From positions 1-51,894 of the forward strand of contig NVUB02000004.1 of NCBI GenBank assembly GCA_002401775.2: a DNA stretch of 51,894 nt. Reading direction: 5' to 3'. The first letter of the stretch is position 1, and each line of letters opens with the position of its first letter. Position numbers and translations under genes: made by a program. The notes beneath the pieces are model-generated. The model was not told where the DNA came from and ran no database searches. It saw only the letters and a program-made list of their open reading frames with translations. Positions 7,711-18,244 of the stretch are shown here, one piece after another. This DNA is from Ectothiorhodospiraceae bacterium (GTDB taxonomy: Bacteria; Pseudomonadota; Gammaproteobacteria; SZUA-152).

Positions 7711-10700
7711 TTAATAACTCACTACTACTGTTGTGTCCATGCCTTGGGTGGTCAGTTCACTGGTGGTGGTTTCGCTGCGGTTGCCGGCTTCGTCAAACAC
7801 GACGACTTTTTCGACGATCCAGGTGCCTTGTTCTAGCACGTTACTGAGCACGGTGGTTTCGACCTGGGCGGTGTCGACTAATGGGAAGACGCTGGCATAT
7901 CCACCCCAGGCGTAAAGGAGCTGGCCTGAGGGGCCGCGCAGGTCGATTCTCACCCGCTCTACTCCGGCCAGATCATCGGATACGCTGACGGAGAATTTCA
8001 TCTTAGCGGTTGCGGTGGCGGGGAAGACTTCGGATTCCAGTACGGCGAAGCTTTCCATGGCGGGTGCGGTGTTGTCGCTTTGCGGGTTGGTTGATTGCAG
8101 GCTGGTGTCGTAACCCATGCTGGCTAGGTTGTCGACGTATTCCACGCTGTTACCGGCGGCATCAACCACCAGTACGCTCAACACGTTCCAGATGCCTTGT
8201 TCCAGATGGTCGGACAGGACGGGCGTGACCAGCACCATGGTGACGGCGGCTTCGGGTGTTGCCAGGGTGTTTACGGCGCTGACGATGACACCCGATGGCC
8301 CGACCATGTTGATGCGTGCGGAGCTGACCCCGGCACCACTGTCTGACAGGGTGATGGAGAATTGCATGGTGTCGACGACGGTGCCGGGATAGACGGTGGG
8401 CGTCAGAATCGCGAAGTTGTCGAGGCTTGGGCCGGTGGCATCTCCGGCGCTGTTGGCCACGGCGACGGTGGTGCTGAACCCGGCGTCGCTGAGGTCGGTG
8501 GTGCTGATGTCGAGACGGTTTCCGGCTTCGTCGAATAATGTCAGTCCGGTGATCATCCAGCTACCGGCTTCGGCAAATTCGCCCAATGGGTCTGTGCTGA
8601 GGCGCAGGCCGGTGAGTAATGGGTAGCTGTCATAGGACATTGACTGGGTGACCAGTACGCCGGATGGGCTCAGCAGGCTAATGCGTGCACGGCGAATACC
8701 GGAGGCATTGTCGAGCAGTGTCATGTCGAAGGATACGACGGTATCTCCGCTGTTGAGGTCCACATTGGGCGTGGCGATGTTAAAGCCTAACAGGCGGGGT
8801 TTGATGCCGTCTGATGAAGGATTGAAACACTCAGCCATCCACAACTCGGGGACGGAGTTGATGTCATCCTTGTCGGAGAGTAACCAGACTTCCTGGAAGT
8901 CGACGTAGCTGTCGGCATCATCGTCGTCGGTGAAGATAACGCCCAGTGCAGTGGCGTCCAGCCCTGCGGGGGTGTCGCTGGCGTCGTTGGTTGCGGTGCC
9001 GAAGGCTTGTTCTACGACGTCGGCCCAGCCGTCTGCATCGCTATCAAAACCGGTTTTAATACCGCCGGTGCCACAGACCTGTTCAAGACTGACGATGTCG
9101 ACCCACATTGTGACTTGTGCGGAGGTGTTAACACCATCGTTGACGGAGAAGGTGAAGAAGTCACGCCCCAGTGCATTGAGGTTGGGTGTATAGGTAAAGG
9201 CACCGGTAGCGGCATCGACGACGACGCTGCCCAGACCGCCGCTGACATTGAGGATGTACGTCAGGGTATCGCCATTGGGGTCGGTGGCTGTCAAGTTACC
9301 GTTATACACGGTATTTTGCAGCACGCTCACGGCGCCTGCGGAGGGTACGGGGCCACCATTGGGCACCACAACAGTAAGATTGACCGTGGCGGTGTTGGAG
9401 TCAGTAACACCGTCGCTAACCCGGAAGGTAAAGCTGTCGGTGCCCAGGTAACTGGCGTCAGGATGATAGTTAAATTCGCCGGTGCTGGTATCGCTGATGA
9501 CCAGCCGACCATTGACGGGAGCATCGACAACACTGTAAATCAGTGCATCTCCATTGGGGTCACTGGCGATCAAGGTGCCGATAAAGGCGACATCCTGATC
9601 AACACCATAACTGGAATCAGAGGCTACGGGGATACCGTCGCCGGGGTCAGTAATGGTGACGGTGATGACGCCGCGTGTGGTGGCATCCGATTGGCCGTCG
9701 TTGACCTGGAAGGAGAATGAACCTGCGCCGATGGCTTGCGGTGTATAAGAGAATGCGCCGCTACCGGCGTCCAGCAAGGCCACGACACCGGGGCTGCCAT
9801 TACCAATAATACGGTAGGTCAGTGCGTCGCTGTTGGCGTCGGTGCCGACTAATGTGCCGAAATAGGTAACCCCTAAAGGTGTTGCGATGTCGGCGTCTGC
9901 TGCGATGGGCGATGCATTGCCAATGACAATGACTTCGTCATCAAACCCGATGGCGCCGATATCGTCCGCCACCAGAATGCTTGCGGCGGTGCCTGTACGC
10001 AGGGCACGCAGGTTGTTGAATGTCCACACGCCGGGTTCGAGGTTAACGGCAACCGGATCCACAAAAGCTGACAAGGTGATGGGCGTGTTGTTATCTAAAT
10101 CCAGCCCGGTGGCAGCCAATGCGATGCTCTGCCCCGAAGGACCGGTGATGGTGACCCAGGCGGCGTCTATCTGGCTGTTGCCGATGGACATGCTGGCTTC
10201 GCCAATCAACCATACATTGGCATCCTGATTGCTGGCCGTGGTGGTGACGACGGAGAAGCTTCCCACACCGAATTCGGGTTTGATAACCACGCTGACCGTG
10301 TAAGGAACCGATGTCAGTCCCCCATCGCTCACGGTGTAGGTGAAGCTGTCGTTTCCGATCACATCGATGTTGGGCTGGTATTCAAAGTCTCCCTTATTGG
10401 AATCGGGAATGTCACCGGGAGTGGCGTCGGTAATGGTTGCGGTTCCCAGGCTGCCATCCGTATCAATACTAAAGGTAAAGGCATCGCCATCGGCGTCGTC
10501 ACCAAAAACACCGCCGCTGAACAGGGTGTTACGATAAACCACTATTTCCAGATCACGGCCAGTGGGTGCGTCAGCAATCGGATTAATGGTGACCGTGACG
10601 GTGGCGATATTGGATTCGGCGTAACCGTCGTCGGCTTTAAAAGTAAAGCTGTCGATGCCATTTGCATCGGCATTCGGTGTGTAAGTGAAGGCACCGGTGG

Positions 10701-13700
10701 CGGAATCGGTGATTTGCACACTGCCCAGTTCGCCGTCTGTCACCAGGGTGAAGGTAAGGTCATGTCCATCTTCATCGGTGGCCAGCAGCATGTCGCTAAC
10801 GGGCACGTCTTCATCAGTGACAATGCTCATGCCGGTGGCAACAGGCGGATGGTTAATACCACAGCAACCCTGGCGCAATACGCGCACTTCGGTCTCGAAT
10901 CCTGCCGCAGTCAGGTCGGCGGTGTTATAGCTTGCCACATTGCCTGCGGCATCCACCACGTCTATTTGCGACACCGTCCAGATACCCATTTCTGCATTGT
11001 TGGCAAAGGCCTCGGCATCAATGCGGGTGGTGAGTGTTGCGGGGTTATCCAGCGTGCTGTGGTTGGCCAATACAATGAACCCGGCAGGGCTGGAGAGTGT
11101 GACAACAACGACTTTCACTCCGCTTTGGGTATCGCTTGCCGTGACGTTGTAGCCTGCCTGCACATCACCCGGTGTAGGATCAACCACATCGGTAATCACT
11201 TCAAAGAAATCCAGTGCCGGTGCGGCAGTATCCAGGTTGGAGATGACCGTGACACTCACGGGGTAACCACTACCGGTTAGGTCTGCGGTTTCATAAACCC
11301 GTTTGTTACCGGCTTCATCCACCAATACCAGTTCACTGACGGTCCATACGCCGGGCTCGGCAAAGGGGTCAAAGATATTGCTGTCAATGCTCACGGATAC
11401 GCTGGTCTGGTTGCCAGTGAAGGTGGATTCGGCCCAGCGGAAATTGTCACCAGAAGGACTGCGCAAGCGCACATGGATACGGCCGATGCCGGCTGGGGTA
11501 TCGGTGGCGTCTACCTGGAACTGGGCAACGGTGTCGCCAGCAGTCAGGTCTACGGTGGGGGTTAATACATCAAACAGGCTCAATGTCGGTTTAGCGGCAT
11601 CACCCAGGGAATTAAGCACGGTGAGGGCATTATCAAACCCGCGTGTTTGCAGGTCTGCCTGGGTCAGTACCAGGGCATGGCCTTTGGCATCGGTGATGGT
11701 GAGTTCAGCCACTGTCCAGGTACCGGCTTCTGCATAACGGCTAAACACCTGGCTTTCAAATTCGGCATAGACCACTTTTGGATTGCCTGTCGCGGTGCTG
11801 GCAACCACAAGCTGTGCGGTTAATTCTGCACCGGAGGGGCTCAGCAACAGGACATCAACACGGGCAATACCGGCGGCATTGTCCAAGGCGGTGATGGCAA
11901 ACTTTGCTTTTGCCATCGTCGGCGCGGCGTCGATATCCACCATGGGGGTGAGTATATTGAAGCCTTGCATGGCGGGTGGCTGGAAGTCACCCACACCGGT
12001 CATGCAGGCGGGTAGATTCTTCAGGCGCGATACACTGGGCATACTGGTGTCACTGTTAAGGTCAGACCCTAACCATAATTCGACAAAATCATCATAGCCA
12101 TCACTGTCATCGTCGTCGAGGAAAGACACGCCCAGGGCGACAGGGTCCATGCCAAAGGGCGTGACGGTGTCGTCATTGGCCGCGGTACCAAAAGCCAGTT
12201 CGATATAGTCGGCGTAACCATCACCATCAAGATCGACCGGTACACTTTGCGGGCCAGCGCAATACTCCGCAAGGCTGATGACGTTAACGGTGACGTTAGC
12301 CACGGCGGAATTTTGCTCGCCATCGTTGGCGGTGAAGGTAAAGAAGTCACTACCGGCGACGCTGGCGAGGTATTCAAATTCACCATTAGCGGCATTGCTG
12401 ATGGTGGCGTTACCGAGACGACCATTGTCGACCAGCGCATAGGACAGCGCTGACGATTCAAGATCAGTGCCCGTGAGGGTGCCACCGAACGTGGTACCGA
12501 CAACGACGGTGATCACTTGCCCTGCGGCAACCGGTGCGGCGTTGGCTTCCAGTATGTTAATGCTTGCGGTGGCTACGCTGGAACTGAGCAGGCCGTCGCT
12601 CACACGGTAAGTAAAGCTGTCTGTACCCAACTGAGTACCTTCTGGTGTAAAGGCAAATTCACCGGTTTCGGGCATCAGCGCAACACTGCCTTTTGCAGGT
12701 GTGGAAACAATGCTGTAGATCAGCGTATCACCATCCACATCACTGCCATTGAGTGTGCCGTTTAAGACTTTATCGGCACGGGCATCCAGCGGGCCGATGT
12801 CAGCGGCCAGGGGCTCGTCATTAATGGCGGGGATGTTAATGAGAATCTGTTTAAGGTTGCCATCCAGAGTGCCGTCGTTAATAACGAAGTAGAAACTGTC
12901 GCTGCCATTTTCATTAAGGTAAGGGTTGAAGGTAAAGGCACCTGTGGCGGCATCGGTAATAACGATATCGCCCTTGGCAGCTTGCACTACCAGACGGAAG
13001 TCCAGGACATCGCCATCGGGGTCAAGGCCACCCAACATGCCAGACATGGAAGTGTCTTCATCGGTCGTTAAGTTGCCGGCGTAAAAAGCTACAGGCACAT
13101 CGTTAACGGGGGTAATGGTGATGCTGATGGTGGCAGGCGCACTGAGGCCTTTGCCATCACTGGCGAACACGGTAAAGCTATCCGTACCATTAACATCGGC
13201 GTTAGGGGTGTAGGTATAGGCACCACTGTTGGGGTTTAATACCACGTTACCCTGTAACGGGCTGTCACCCATTGTGTAGGTTATCGTCTGGGAATCCAGA
13301 TCCGTTGCGGTAAAGGTACCGGCTGTGGATGTGTCTTCGTTGGTGGTGATGGACACATCATCCAACATCGGCAGGCTGTTTACCCAACCGACGTTAAACC
13401 AGATGGTGGCAATGTTGGAGTGGTCATAACCATCATCAACGCGATACTGGAAGCTGTCGGCAAAGTTGCTTTCTGGCGAGGTGCAATCTTCATCTTTTAC
13501 TTGTTCGCCAATGTCATTGTGTATTTTTTGCCCTTCATCGGTGGGGTCATAACTGGCCCAACCGGATTGGTGATAGCTGGGGCCTTTCCAGTGCCAGAAC
13601 ACCGTCATTTCCCATAGTAAGCCGTCTGTTGCAACGCCCTGCACTCCGCCGTTGCTTTTGCTGACATCCGTGGCGAATTCGTCGGTACCGGCATCATTCA

Positions 13701-16602
13701 CGGCAACCACTTGTAATACGTATGCACCGTTGCGCCATTCTGACAACTTGCCCGGTACGTTTTTACGCACGTCACCGGTGTTAGTCGGATGCAGGTTGTT
13801 GTTGATAATCGCCAGGCGGTCAAAATACACGCCAAGGTTGTCCAGTTTGAGGGTGCCATCAACGCCGCTCAAGCTGTACACCGGCAGGCTTGCCAGGCTG
13901 GCATTGTCATAATCGGTTGCCAGTTGGTAGCTACTGCTATCCAACCCTACATAATCGCTATTTATCGCTATGCGCGCACCGGGGGACAGGTCTGCATTGA
14001 TGCTGATGATTTTAAATTTTTGATCAGGCTCAATTAAGCTGGCCAAATTTTTGTGTCTGTCCTTCATCCTGAAGGCGTCGATGCCATCGACATTAAATTT
14101 GTCATCATATTCATGGGTGTGTTTACGCGTACTGCCGTCACCCACCTTGGCGATATAATCAGAGGTGTCCACATCGAAATGGCCGCCAATAAGGCCGGGT
14201 TCGCTGTAGTCCACACCACAAGTCCCCCAGTCCAGGTTGCCATCCACGGTAACATCGACACAGGCGGTGCTGATGTTGGGGCTTGACCCTATATTTCCCG
14301 TTATACAAATATGGTGGGTGGCAGGCTCAGTGCTCACAAAGGTAAAGGTGGTGTCATCAACCCCGGTAACGTCCACGTTCCATTCAAAGCCACTGAAGCG
14401 CGAGGCCTTTATGCTGTTCGAGGTGGTCAGGGTAATGGTCTCGCCGGGGGCGACACGCGTTTTATCGGCGCATAATTTAATGACGGGCACATCCAACCCG
14501 CCTGCCCCATTATCTGTGGGTTTATGTGAGGCACTAAAGCGGCAACCCTGGCTGCCACCGGGGATATAAATAAACTCGCCACTGGCGGCATCAATGGTCA
14601 CACTACCACTGCCTATTTCGGTGACCATGGAATAAATGAGGCTGTCGCCGTCCAAGTCTGTTGCGGGCAACTGCCCTTCATAGACTTCCTTCATATCATG
14701 GTTAATGAGGTCGTCGCTGGCAGCCGGAATGCGATTACGTACTTCTACGATAAGCGAATCAGTCCCACTTTGTGGGCCATCGAACACGCCTAACGTCACC
14801 ATAAAGTTACCCACGGCGGTGGCGGTGTAACGGGTAACAGAACTGGCTGCATCCGCAATGTTGCCAACAGCGGCATTCCAGCTATAGGTGATGCTTCTAC
14901 CCACGTCACCATAGCTAAAACTGCCGTCGAGGGTGACACTTTGCCCACGGAATGCGACCTGGTCTGGCCCGGCATTGGCCACGGGTTTGCCATGTTCACG
15001 CACTTGCACCATCAGCTCTGCGGAATGTAGATTGCCATTTTTATTAGCCGTTAGTTGTATGGTATACAGCCCCGGTAAGTCTGCTGAAAACGAGAATGTT
15101 TCAGCATTCACGTCAGAGATTACCGGTGTTGCACCGGCAGGCAGGTTCACTACCGCCCACAACAGGCTGTCAACAGAAGTGCCGTCGGTGGATATGCTGC
15201 CAGAGCTAAAGTTGAAGGTGCTATCCGGGTCGCCCAGATACACCACTTCTTTATCGGACTCGGCAATGGCCACGGGCAGAATACCGTAGACTTCAATGGT
15301 CAGGCTGTCGGCGTCTTCGCCACCATTAATAGACAGCGTTACATTATAAATACCCGGCACAGCGGGAGCCGTCCAAGTGGTAGAACGGGCGGTGCTGTCT
15401 TCAATAGCCACTGCGCTAGCGGCAGAACCGCTCCAGGTAAAGGTAGTCGCGCCGACACTGTATCGTCCCGAGAGCAGTACCTCTGCCCCTTCCGCAACAC
15501 GGCGTTCACTGGCAATGGCAATGGCTTCAACTTCATCTTTAACCAGCAAGCGCAGGCAATCGGTACTACTGCCATCGCCGACGCTCATTTCACCCGTGGC
15601 ACACACCCGATAATTACCCACATAGTCCTGAGTAAAACTGGCTGAGGTGGCAATGCTCTCTACACCCACCCAGGTATAGGCAAAAAAACCACTGGGATTA
15701 AGGCTACGGTCAGTGCTTAAGCTGGCGCTTTCACGAGGGTACAAAACATATCGGTCAGCATCCAGTATCAATACCGCATCGCCCGAACCGGCAGCTTGTA
15801 CGGCGGCGACATGGCTGAACACACGGTCAACGGTTTCGCTCAAATACTCAGGATTGGTCACCGCCTGCACGACATTTTTACGCAGGTACTCATTGATCTC
15901 CGGGTCGTCGGCATGTTGCACGGCAAGTTTTGCCAGTGCTTCCAGACCTTCTTTTTCTTCATCACTTAATGACTCTTGCAAGGCGCGCATTATTTCTCGC
16001 TGGCGCTTGGTGTCATCATCGTCATCTGAGTTGTCATCATCGCTATTACCCATAGCATGATTAAGTTCATCAGCATCTATATCATCAAGTACGTCACCCA
16101 AAGCCTCGCCCACCGTTCCATCACGGCCTTGTGGCAAATGATGAACTTCTTCAATGGCTTGTACTATGGCCTCGGACAGGGTGTTAACGTCCAGGCTATC
16201 GTTAATAACATCAACCGTAACGTCATCTACCCGGCGCTTACTTTTACGTAATACATAGGTGTCTTCGGTGACACCCGACTTGGAACCGGCGGCAACGAAG
16301 CGATACTCATTAACCACAAAAACATAATTCGCATTATTCGTTAGGTCTGCACTCGACAAACGTATGCTGTAATCTCCACCCTTAGGAACAGTAACGCCCT
16401 GACACGTTTCAGCCGCACCATTACCACCGTCAGGATCAGGACACTGCTCTGCCGTATTTAAAGGCGTCAGCAATTCTCCTTGCGAATCGTAAACGTAAAT
16501 AAATTTGAGTTTTTTTGCCAAAACGGGAGAAGCCACCAGCAAGGTGGACGTAAACAACAATGCAATTGTTGAGATACGAATTACGGAGGTTAACTTTGGC
16601 AT
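7711..16602 (-). CDS. giant exported multidomain repeat protein (adhesin-like)
   Basis: 2963 residues with a Sec signal peptide (cleavage after about residue 29, VLA|KK). Order: a helical segment with an Asp-rich stretch (185-198), PKD/Ig-like domains (about 290-635), then a unique Cys-containing region with a KHTHEYDDKFN motif (about 825). Next come tandem-95/cadherin-like repeats with NEDT and YTPN.D..G.DSF motifs (1070-1445) and an Asp-rich DLDGDGYAD and DDDDSDGYDD calcium-loop segment (1450-1525). Three Ig-like repeats with a LLSPSG signature follow (1540-1908), then more tandem-95 repeats and a TGPSG Ig-like domain (1911-2231). A second tandem-95/Asp/three-Ig module makes up 2231-2961. 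It is probably a cell-surface or secreted calcium-stabilised adhesin. I see no autotransporter barrel, LPXTG or RTX nonapeptide, so the export beyond the periplasm is unclear. Confidence 0.85.
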   Translation of the reverse strand: MPKLTSVIRISTIALLFTSTLLVASPVLAKKLKFIYVYDSQGELLTPLNTAEQCPDPDGGNGAAETCQGVTVPKGGDYSIRLSSADLTNNANYVFVVNEYRFVAAGSKSGVTEDTYVLRKSKRRVDDVTVDVINDSLDVNTLSEAIVQAIEEVHHLPQGRDGTVGEALGDVLDDIDADELNHAMGNSDDDNSDDDDDTKRQREIMRALQESLSDEEKEGLEALAKLAVQHADDPEINEYLRKNVVQAVTNPEYLSETVDRVFSHVAAVQAAGSGDAVLILDADRYVLYPRESASLSTDRSLNPSGFFAYTWVGVESIATSASFTQDYVGNYRVCATGEMSVGDGSSTDCLRLLVKDEVEAIAIASERRVAEGAEVLLSGRYSVGATTFTWSGSAASAVAIEDSTARSTTWTAPAVPGIYNVTLSINGGEDADSLTIEVYGILPVAIAESDKEVVYLGDPDSTFNFSSGSISTDGTSVDSLLWAVVNLPAGATPVISDVNAETFSFSADLPGLYTIQLTANKNGNLHSAELMVQVREHGKPVANAGPDQVAFRGQSVTLDGSFSYGDVGRSITYSWNAAVGNIADAASSVTRYTATAVGNFMVTLGVFDGPQSGTDSLIVEVRNRIPAASDDLINHDMKEVYEGQLPATDLDGDSLIYSMVTEIGSGSVTIDAASGEFIYIPGGSQGCRFSASHKPTDNGAGGLDVPVIKLCADKTRVAPGETITLTTSNSIKASRFSGFEWNVDVTGVDDTTFTFVSTEPATHHICITGNIGSSPNISTACVDVTVDGNLDWGTCGVDYSEPGLIGGHFDVDTSDYIAKVGDGSTRKHTHEYDDKFNVDGIDAFRMKDRHKNLASLIEPDQKFKIISINADLSPGARIAINSDYVGLDSSSYQLATDYDNASLASLPVYSLSGVDGTLKLDNLGVYFDRLAIINNNLHPTNTGDVRKNVPGKLSEWRNGAYVLQVVAVNDAGTDEFATDVSKSNGGVQGVATDGLLWEMTVFWHWKGPSYHQSGWASYDPTDEGQKIHNDIGEQVKDEDCTSPESNFADSFQYRVDDGYDHSNIATIWFNVGWVNSLPMLDDVSITTNEDTSTAGTFTATDLDSQTITYTMGDSPLQGNVVLNPNSGAYTYTPNADVNGTDSFTVFASDGKGLSAPATISITITPVNDVPVAFYAGNLTTDEDTSMSGMLGGLDPDGDVLDFRLVVQAAKGDIVITDAATGAFTFNPYLNENGSDSFYFVINDGTLDGNLKQILINIPAINDEPLAADIGPLDARADKVLNGTLNGSDVDGDTLIYSIVSTPAKGSVALMPETGEFAFTPEGTQLGTDSFTYRVSDGLLSSSVATASINILEANAAPVAAGQVITVVVGTTFGGTLTGTDLESSALSYALVDNGRLGNATISNAANGEFEYLASVAGSDFFTFTANDGEQNSAVANVTVNVISLAEYCAGPQSVPVDLDGDGYADYIELAFGTAANDDTVTPFGMDPVALGVSFLDDDDSDGYDDFVELWLGSDLNSDTSMPSVSRLKNLPACMTGVGDFQPPAMQGFNILTPMVDIDAAPTMAKAKFAITALDNAAGIARVDVLLLSPSGAELTAQLVVASTATGNPKVVYAEFESQVFSRYAEAGTWTVAELTITDAKGHALVLTQADLQTRGFDNALTVLNSLGDAAKPTLSLFDVLTPTVDLTAGDTVAQFQVDATDTPAGIGRIHVRLRSPSGDNFRWAESTFTGNQTSVSVSIDSNIFDPFAEPGVWTVSELVLVDEAGNKRVYETADLTGSGYPVSVTVISNLDTAAPALDFFEVITDVVDPTPGDVQAGYNVTASDTQSGVKVVVVTLSSPAGFIVLANHSTLDNPATLTTRIDAEAFANNAEMGIWTVSQIDVVDAAGNVASYNTADLTAAGFETEVRVLRQGCCGINHPPVATGMSIVTDEDVPVSDMLLATDEDGHDLTFTLVTDGELGSVQITDSATGAFTYTPNADANGIDSFTFKADDGYAESNIATVTVTINPIADAPTGRDLEIVVYRNTLFSGGVFGDDADGDAFTFSIDTDGSLGTATITDATPGDIPDSNKGDFEYQPNIDVIGNDSFTYTVSDGGLTSVPYTVSVVIKPEFGVGSFSVVTTTASNQDANVWLIGEASMSIGNSQIDAAWVTITGPSGQSIALAATGLDLDNNTPITLSAFVDPVAVNLEPGVWTFNNLRALRTGTAASILVADDIGAIGFDDEVIVIGNASPIAADADIATPLGVTYFGTLVGTDANSDALTYRIIGNGSPGVVALLDAGSGAFSYTPQAIGAGSFSFQVNDGQSDATTRGVITVTITDPGDGIPVASDSSYGVDQDVAFIGTLIASDPNGDALIYSVVDAPVNGRLVISDTSTGEFNYHPDASYLGTDSFTFRVSDGVTDSNTATVNLTVVVPNGGPVPSAGAVSVLQNTVYNGNLTATDPNGDTLTYILNVSGGLGSVVVDAATGAFTYTPNLNALGRDFFTFSVNDGVNTSAQVTMWVDIVSLEQVCGTGGIKTGFDSDADGWADVVEQAFGTATNDASDTPAGLDATALGVIFTDDDDADSYVDFQEVWLLSDKDDINSVPELWMAECFNPSSDGIKPRLLGFNIATPNVDLNSGDTVVSFDMTLLDNASGIRRARISLLSPSGVLVTQSMSYDSYPLLTGLRLSTDPLGEFAEAGSWMITGLTLFDEAGNRLDISTTDLSDAGFSTTVAVANSAGDATGPSLDNFAILTPTVYPGTVVDTMQFSITLSDSGAGVSSARINMVGPSGVIVSAVNTLATPEAAVTMVLVTPVLSDHLEQGIWNVLSVLVVDAAGNSVEYVDNLASMGYDTSLQSTNPQSDNTAPAMESFAVLESEVFPATATAKMKFSVSVSDDLAGVERVRIDLRGPSGQLLYAWGGYASVFPLVDTAQVETTVLSNVLEQGTWIVEKVVVFDEAGNRSETTTSELTTQGMDTTVVVSY

Positions 16603-16690
16603 TTTAATATCAACTCGTTTAACTATTTTTAAGCAATGTGTATCAATCTGTTTACGTCAAGATTGCCCATAAAAGCGCTTATCTTTAACG

Positions 16691-16867
16691 TCAGGCACGG
16701 CCATTAATCACCGTTTCACCGGACGCTGGTGCATCGTTGTTATTAGAAGGCGAGGTTTCACTTCCACTTCCTTCTCCACCTCCGCCACCACAGGCAAATA
16801 ACATCAGGCTAAAAGCTAAAATCAGGCATGCGCGAATCGCAGTCATATTTTTCATCGTGTTTTTCAT
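16691..16867 (-). CDS. small lipoprotein with a glycine-rich N-terminus
   Basis: Starting at the ATG at 16867 gives 58 residues. The frame is open further upstream, but that part is not protein-like. A lipoprotein signal ends in LMLFAC, and the mature part begins with Cys followed by five Gly and a Ser/Asn-rich linker, 33 residues in all. GGAA lies about 10 bases upstream of the start. The gene sits 88 bases before the giant protein gene on the same strand, so it may be cotranscribed and help assemble or anchor it. Function is otherwise unknown. Confidence 0.6.
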   Translation of the reverse strand: MKNTMKNMTAIRACLILAFSLMLFACGGGGGEGSGSETSPSNNNDAPASGETVINGRA

Positions 16868-17551
16868 CGTAGAAAGTTCCGAATAGGAGAAGGTGTGTGG
16901 GCGCGATGTGTTTGAGAACGACTCAAAGGGATAGGCACAAGTACGGGCCGTCGCCAGGCAAAACCATGAAGCAAACCATGGGCCAGGCACGTGGTAATAA
17001 AAGAAAATAAAGCGGCAATAAGACAACGACTGTAGTGACTAAGGCATTTTATAAAATGCACCACAGATTCAGCCCTGCACCATTTTGGTAATCCCGCTGT
17101 CATAGGACCTCCATCCCGTAGACCGGTAACTTTGCGCCCCTCGCCTTTCGGTCAAGGGTTGCCCTTTTCAAAATTGTTGACGGAAAAAATGTTCCCAGGC
17201 ACTGCTAAACAAAAGATGGCCGTGAAAACTGTGACGCTTTCCGCATTCCATGTGTCGTCCAGCACACACATTCCTTTACGAAAAAGTGATGACGAATTGG
17301 ATTATTGTTGGAAATTCTGAATACGGGTCTTCACTCAATAATGTCAATACAGAGACCATAACCCGGTAAAAAACCAATAAAAACAAAGCAACGTGCCCTG
17401 TCATTCTCAAAATAAGTGGTATTTGAAGCATTTCCACGCCAACACCGCTGTCATTCTGGAATATGGTTATCGGGACAGAAACCATCATTTAATCGCCGCT
17501 AACCTCGTAAATTGTGCTCACGGTACTGAGTAAATCACGGAGCAAATTCAC
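16868..17551. other. intergenic region between lipoprotein and MerR genes
   Basis: Several open frames here have no ribosome binding site and no protein-like composition. I see no gene. The divergent promoters of the lipoprotein/giant-protein unit and of the MerR-ParA unit must lie in or next to it. Confidence 0.5.
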
Positions 17552-17615
17552 CAAATTGAACAAAAATGACCTTTTTTGTTCAATTTCCTTGACATTTTTT
17601 GACCATAGACCAGAA
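17552..17615 (+). promoter_or_regulatory. 14-bp perfect inverted repeat next to a sigma70-type promoter
   Basis: AAATTGAACAAAAA (17552-17565) and TTTTTGTTCAATTT (17572-17585) are a perfect inverted repeat with a six-base centre. Three bases later is TTGACA (17588-17593), then a 16-base spacer and CAGAAT (17610-17615). A regulator binding the palindrome would sit directly upstream of RNA polymerase. The downstream MerR-like protein is the obvious candidate, which is inference. Confidence 0.6.
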
Positions 17616-17695
17616 TCAAAGCGTCCTGAAACGACAAACATGCTGGAAACCGCAACAATAATAAGCGGTAGCGTGAAGCACTACGGGAGAGGGGA

Positions 17696-18244
17696 ATGGG
17701 CGAAACAGGTTATGCCTGTCAGCAAGTGATGGCGATCACAGGTCTCAGTCGTCGACAACTGGGTTATTGGCGAAAAACAGGTTTGGTTGCTCCACAGCAG
17801 CTGACCAGTGGTGGCCATGCGCGCTATTCATTCGCAGATCTATTGATTCTGAAAACGGCAAAAAAATTAATCGATGCCGGTGTTTCGGTTCAGCGCATTC
17901 GAAAAAGTATTATTTCTCTGACCCAGTTTTTACCGTCCTGCACCACTCCACTTACTGAGCTTTCACTGGTCGCTACGGGCGACGTCATTTTAGTTTTACA
18001 TCGCGAAACTGCTTTTGAAGCACTCACGGGGCAAGAATGGATTTACCCCGTTGCTGAACTGGCTCGTGAAGCCGAAAAATGTCGTGGTATTAAAGAGCCC
18101 ACGCAAGCTGAGCTTTTTGCTGACCTCACTTTTAGTGAAACTGCAGGACAAGCGTTAGACGTCGAACTAAACGCTGAGCAAAACCAACAGACCTATCTGG
18201 AAAATGATGGCACCACACTCCGGAAAAAATCCAGCGGTCTGTAA
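17696..18244 (+). CDS. MerR-type helix-turn-helix protein
   Basis: 182 residues. The N-terminal winged helix of the MerR superfamily is clear: QVMAITGLSRRQLGYWRKTGLV (about 10-31), a wing with SGGHARYSFADLLILK, and helix-rich residues 60-85. The C-terminal half lacks the Cys residues of metal sensors and ends in an acidic, Gln-rich tail. The ATG is preceded by GGGAGAGGGG. It is followed after 137 bases by the ParA-like gene on the same strand. It may repress or activate the operon through the palindrome at 17552. Alternatively it may act as the DNA-binding adaptor of the ParA protein, as ParB-type partners do. The sequence does not decide between them. Confidence 0.8.
   Translation: MGETGYACQQVMAITGLSRRQLGYWRKTGLVAPQQLTSGGHARYSFADLLILKTAKKLIDAGVSVQRIRKSIISLTQFLPSCTTPLTELSLVATGDVILVLHRETAFEALTGQEWIYPVAELAREAEKCRGIKEPTQAELFADLTFSETAGQALDVELNAEQNQQTYLENDGTTLRKKSSGL

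Noticed and set aside
9007-9720. 237-codon open frame opposite the giant gene
   Set aside because: An antisense shadow of repetitive coding sequence. It has Gly/Asp/Thr-rich low-complexity composition and no ribosome binding site. The same applies to the other plus-strand frames in 7.7-16.6 kb.
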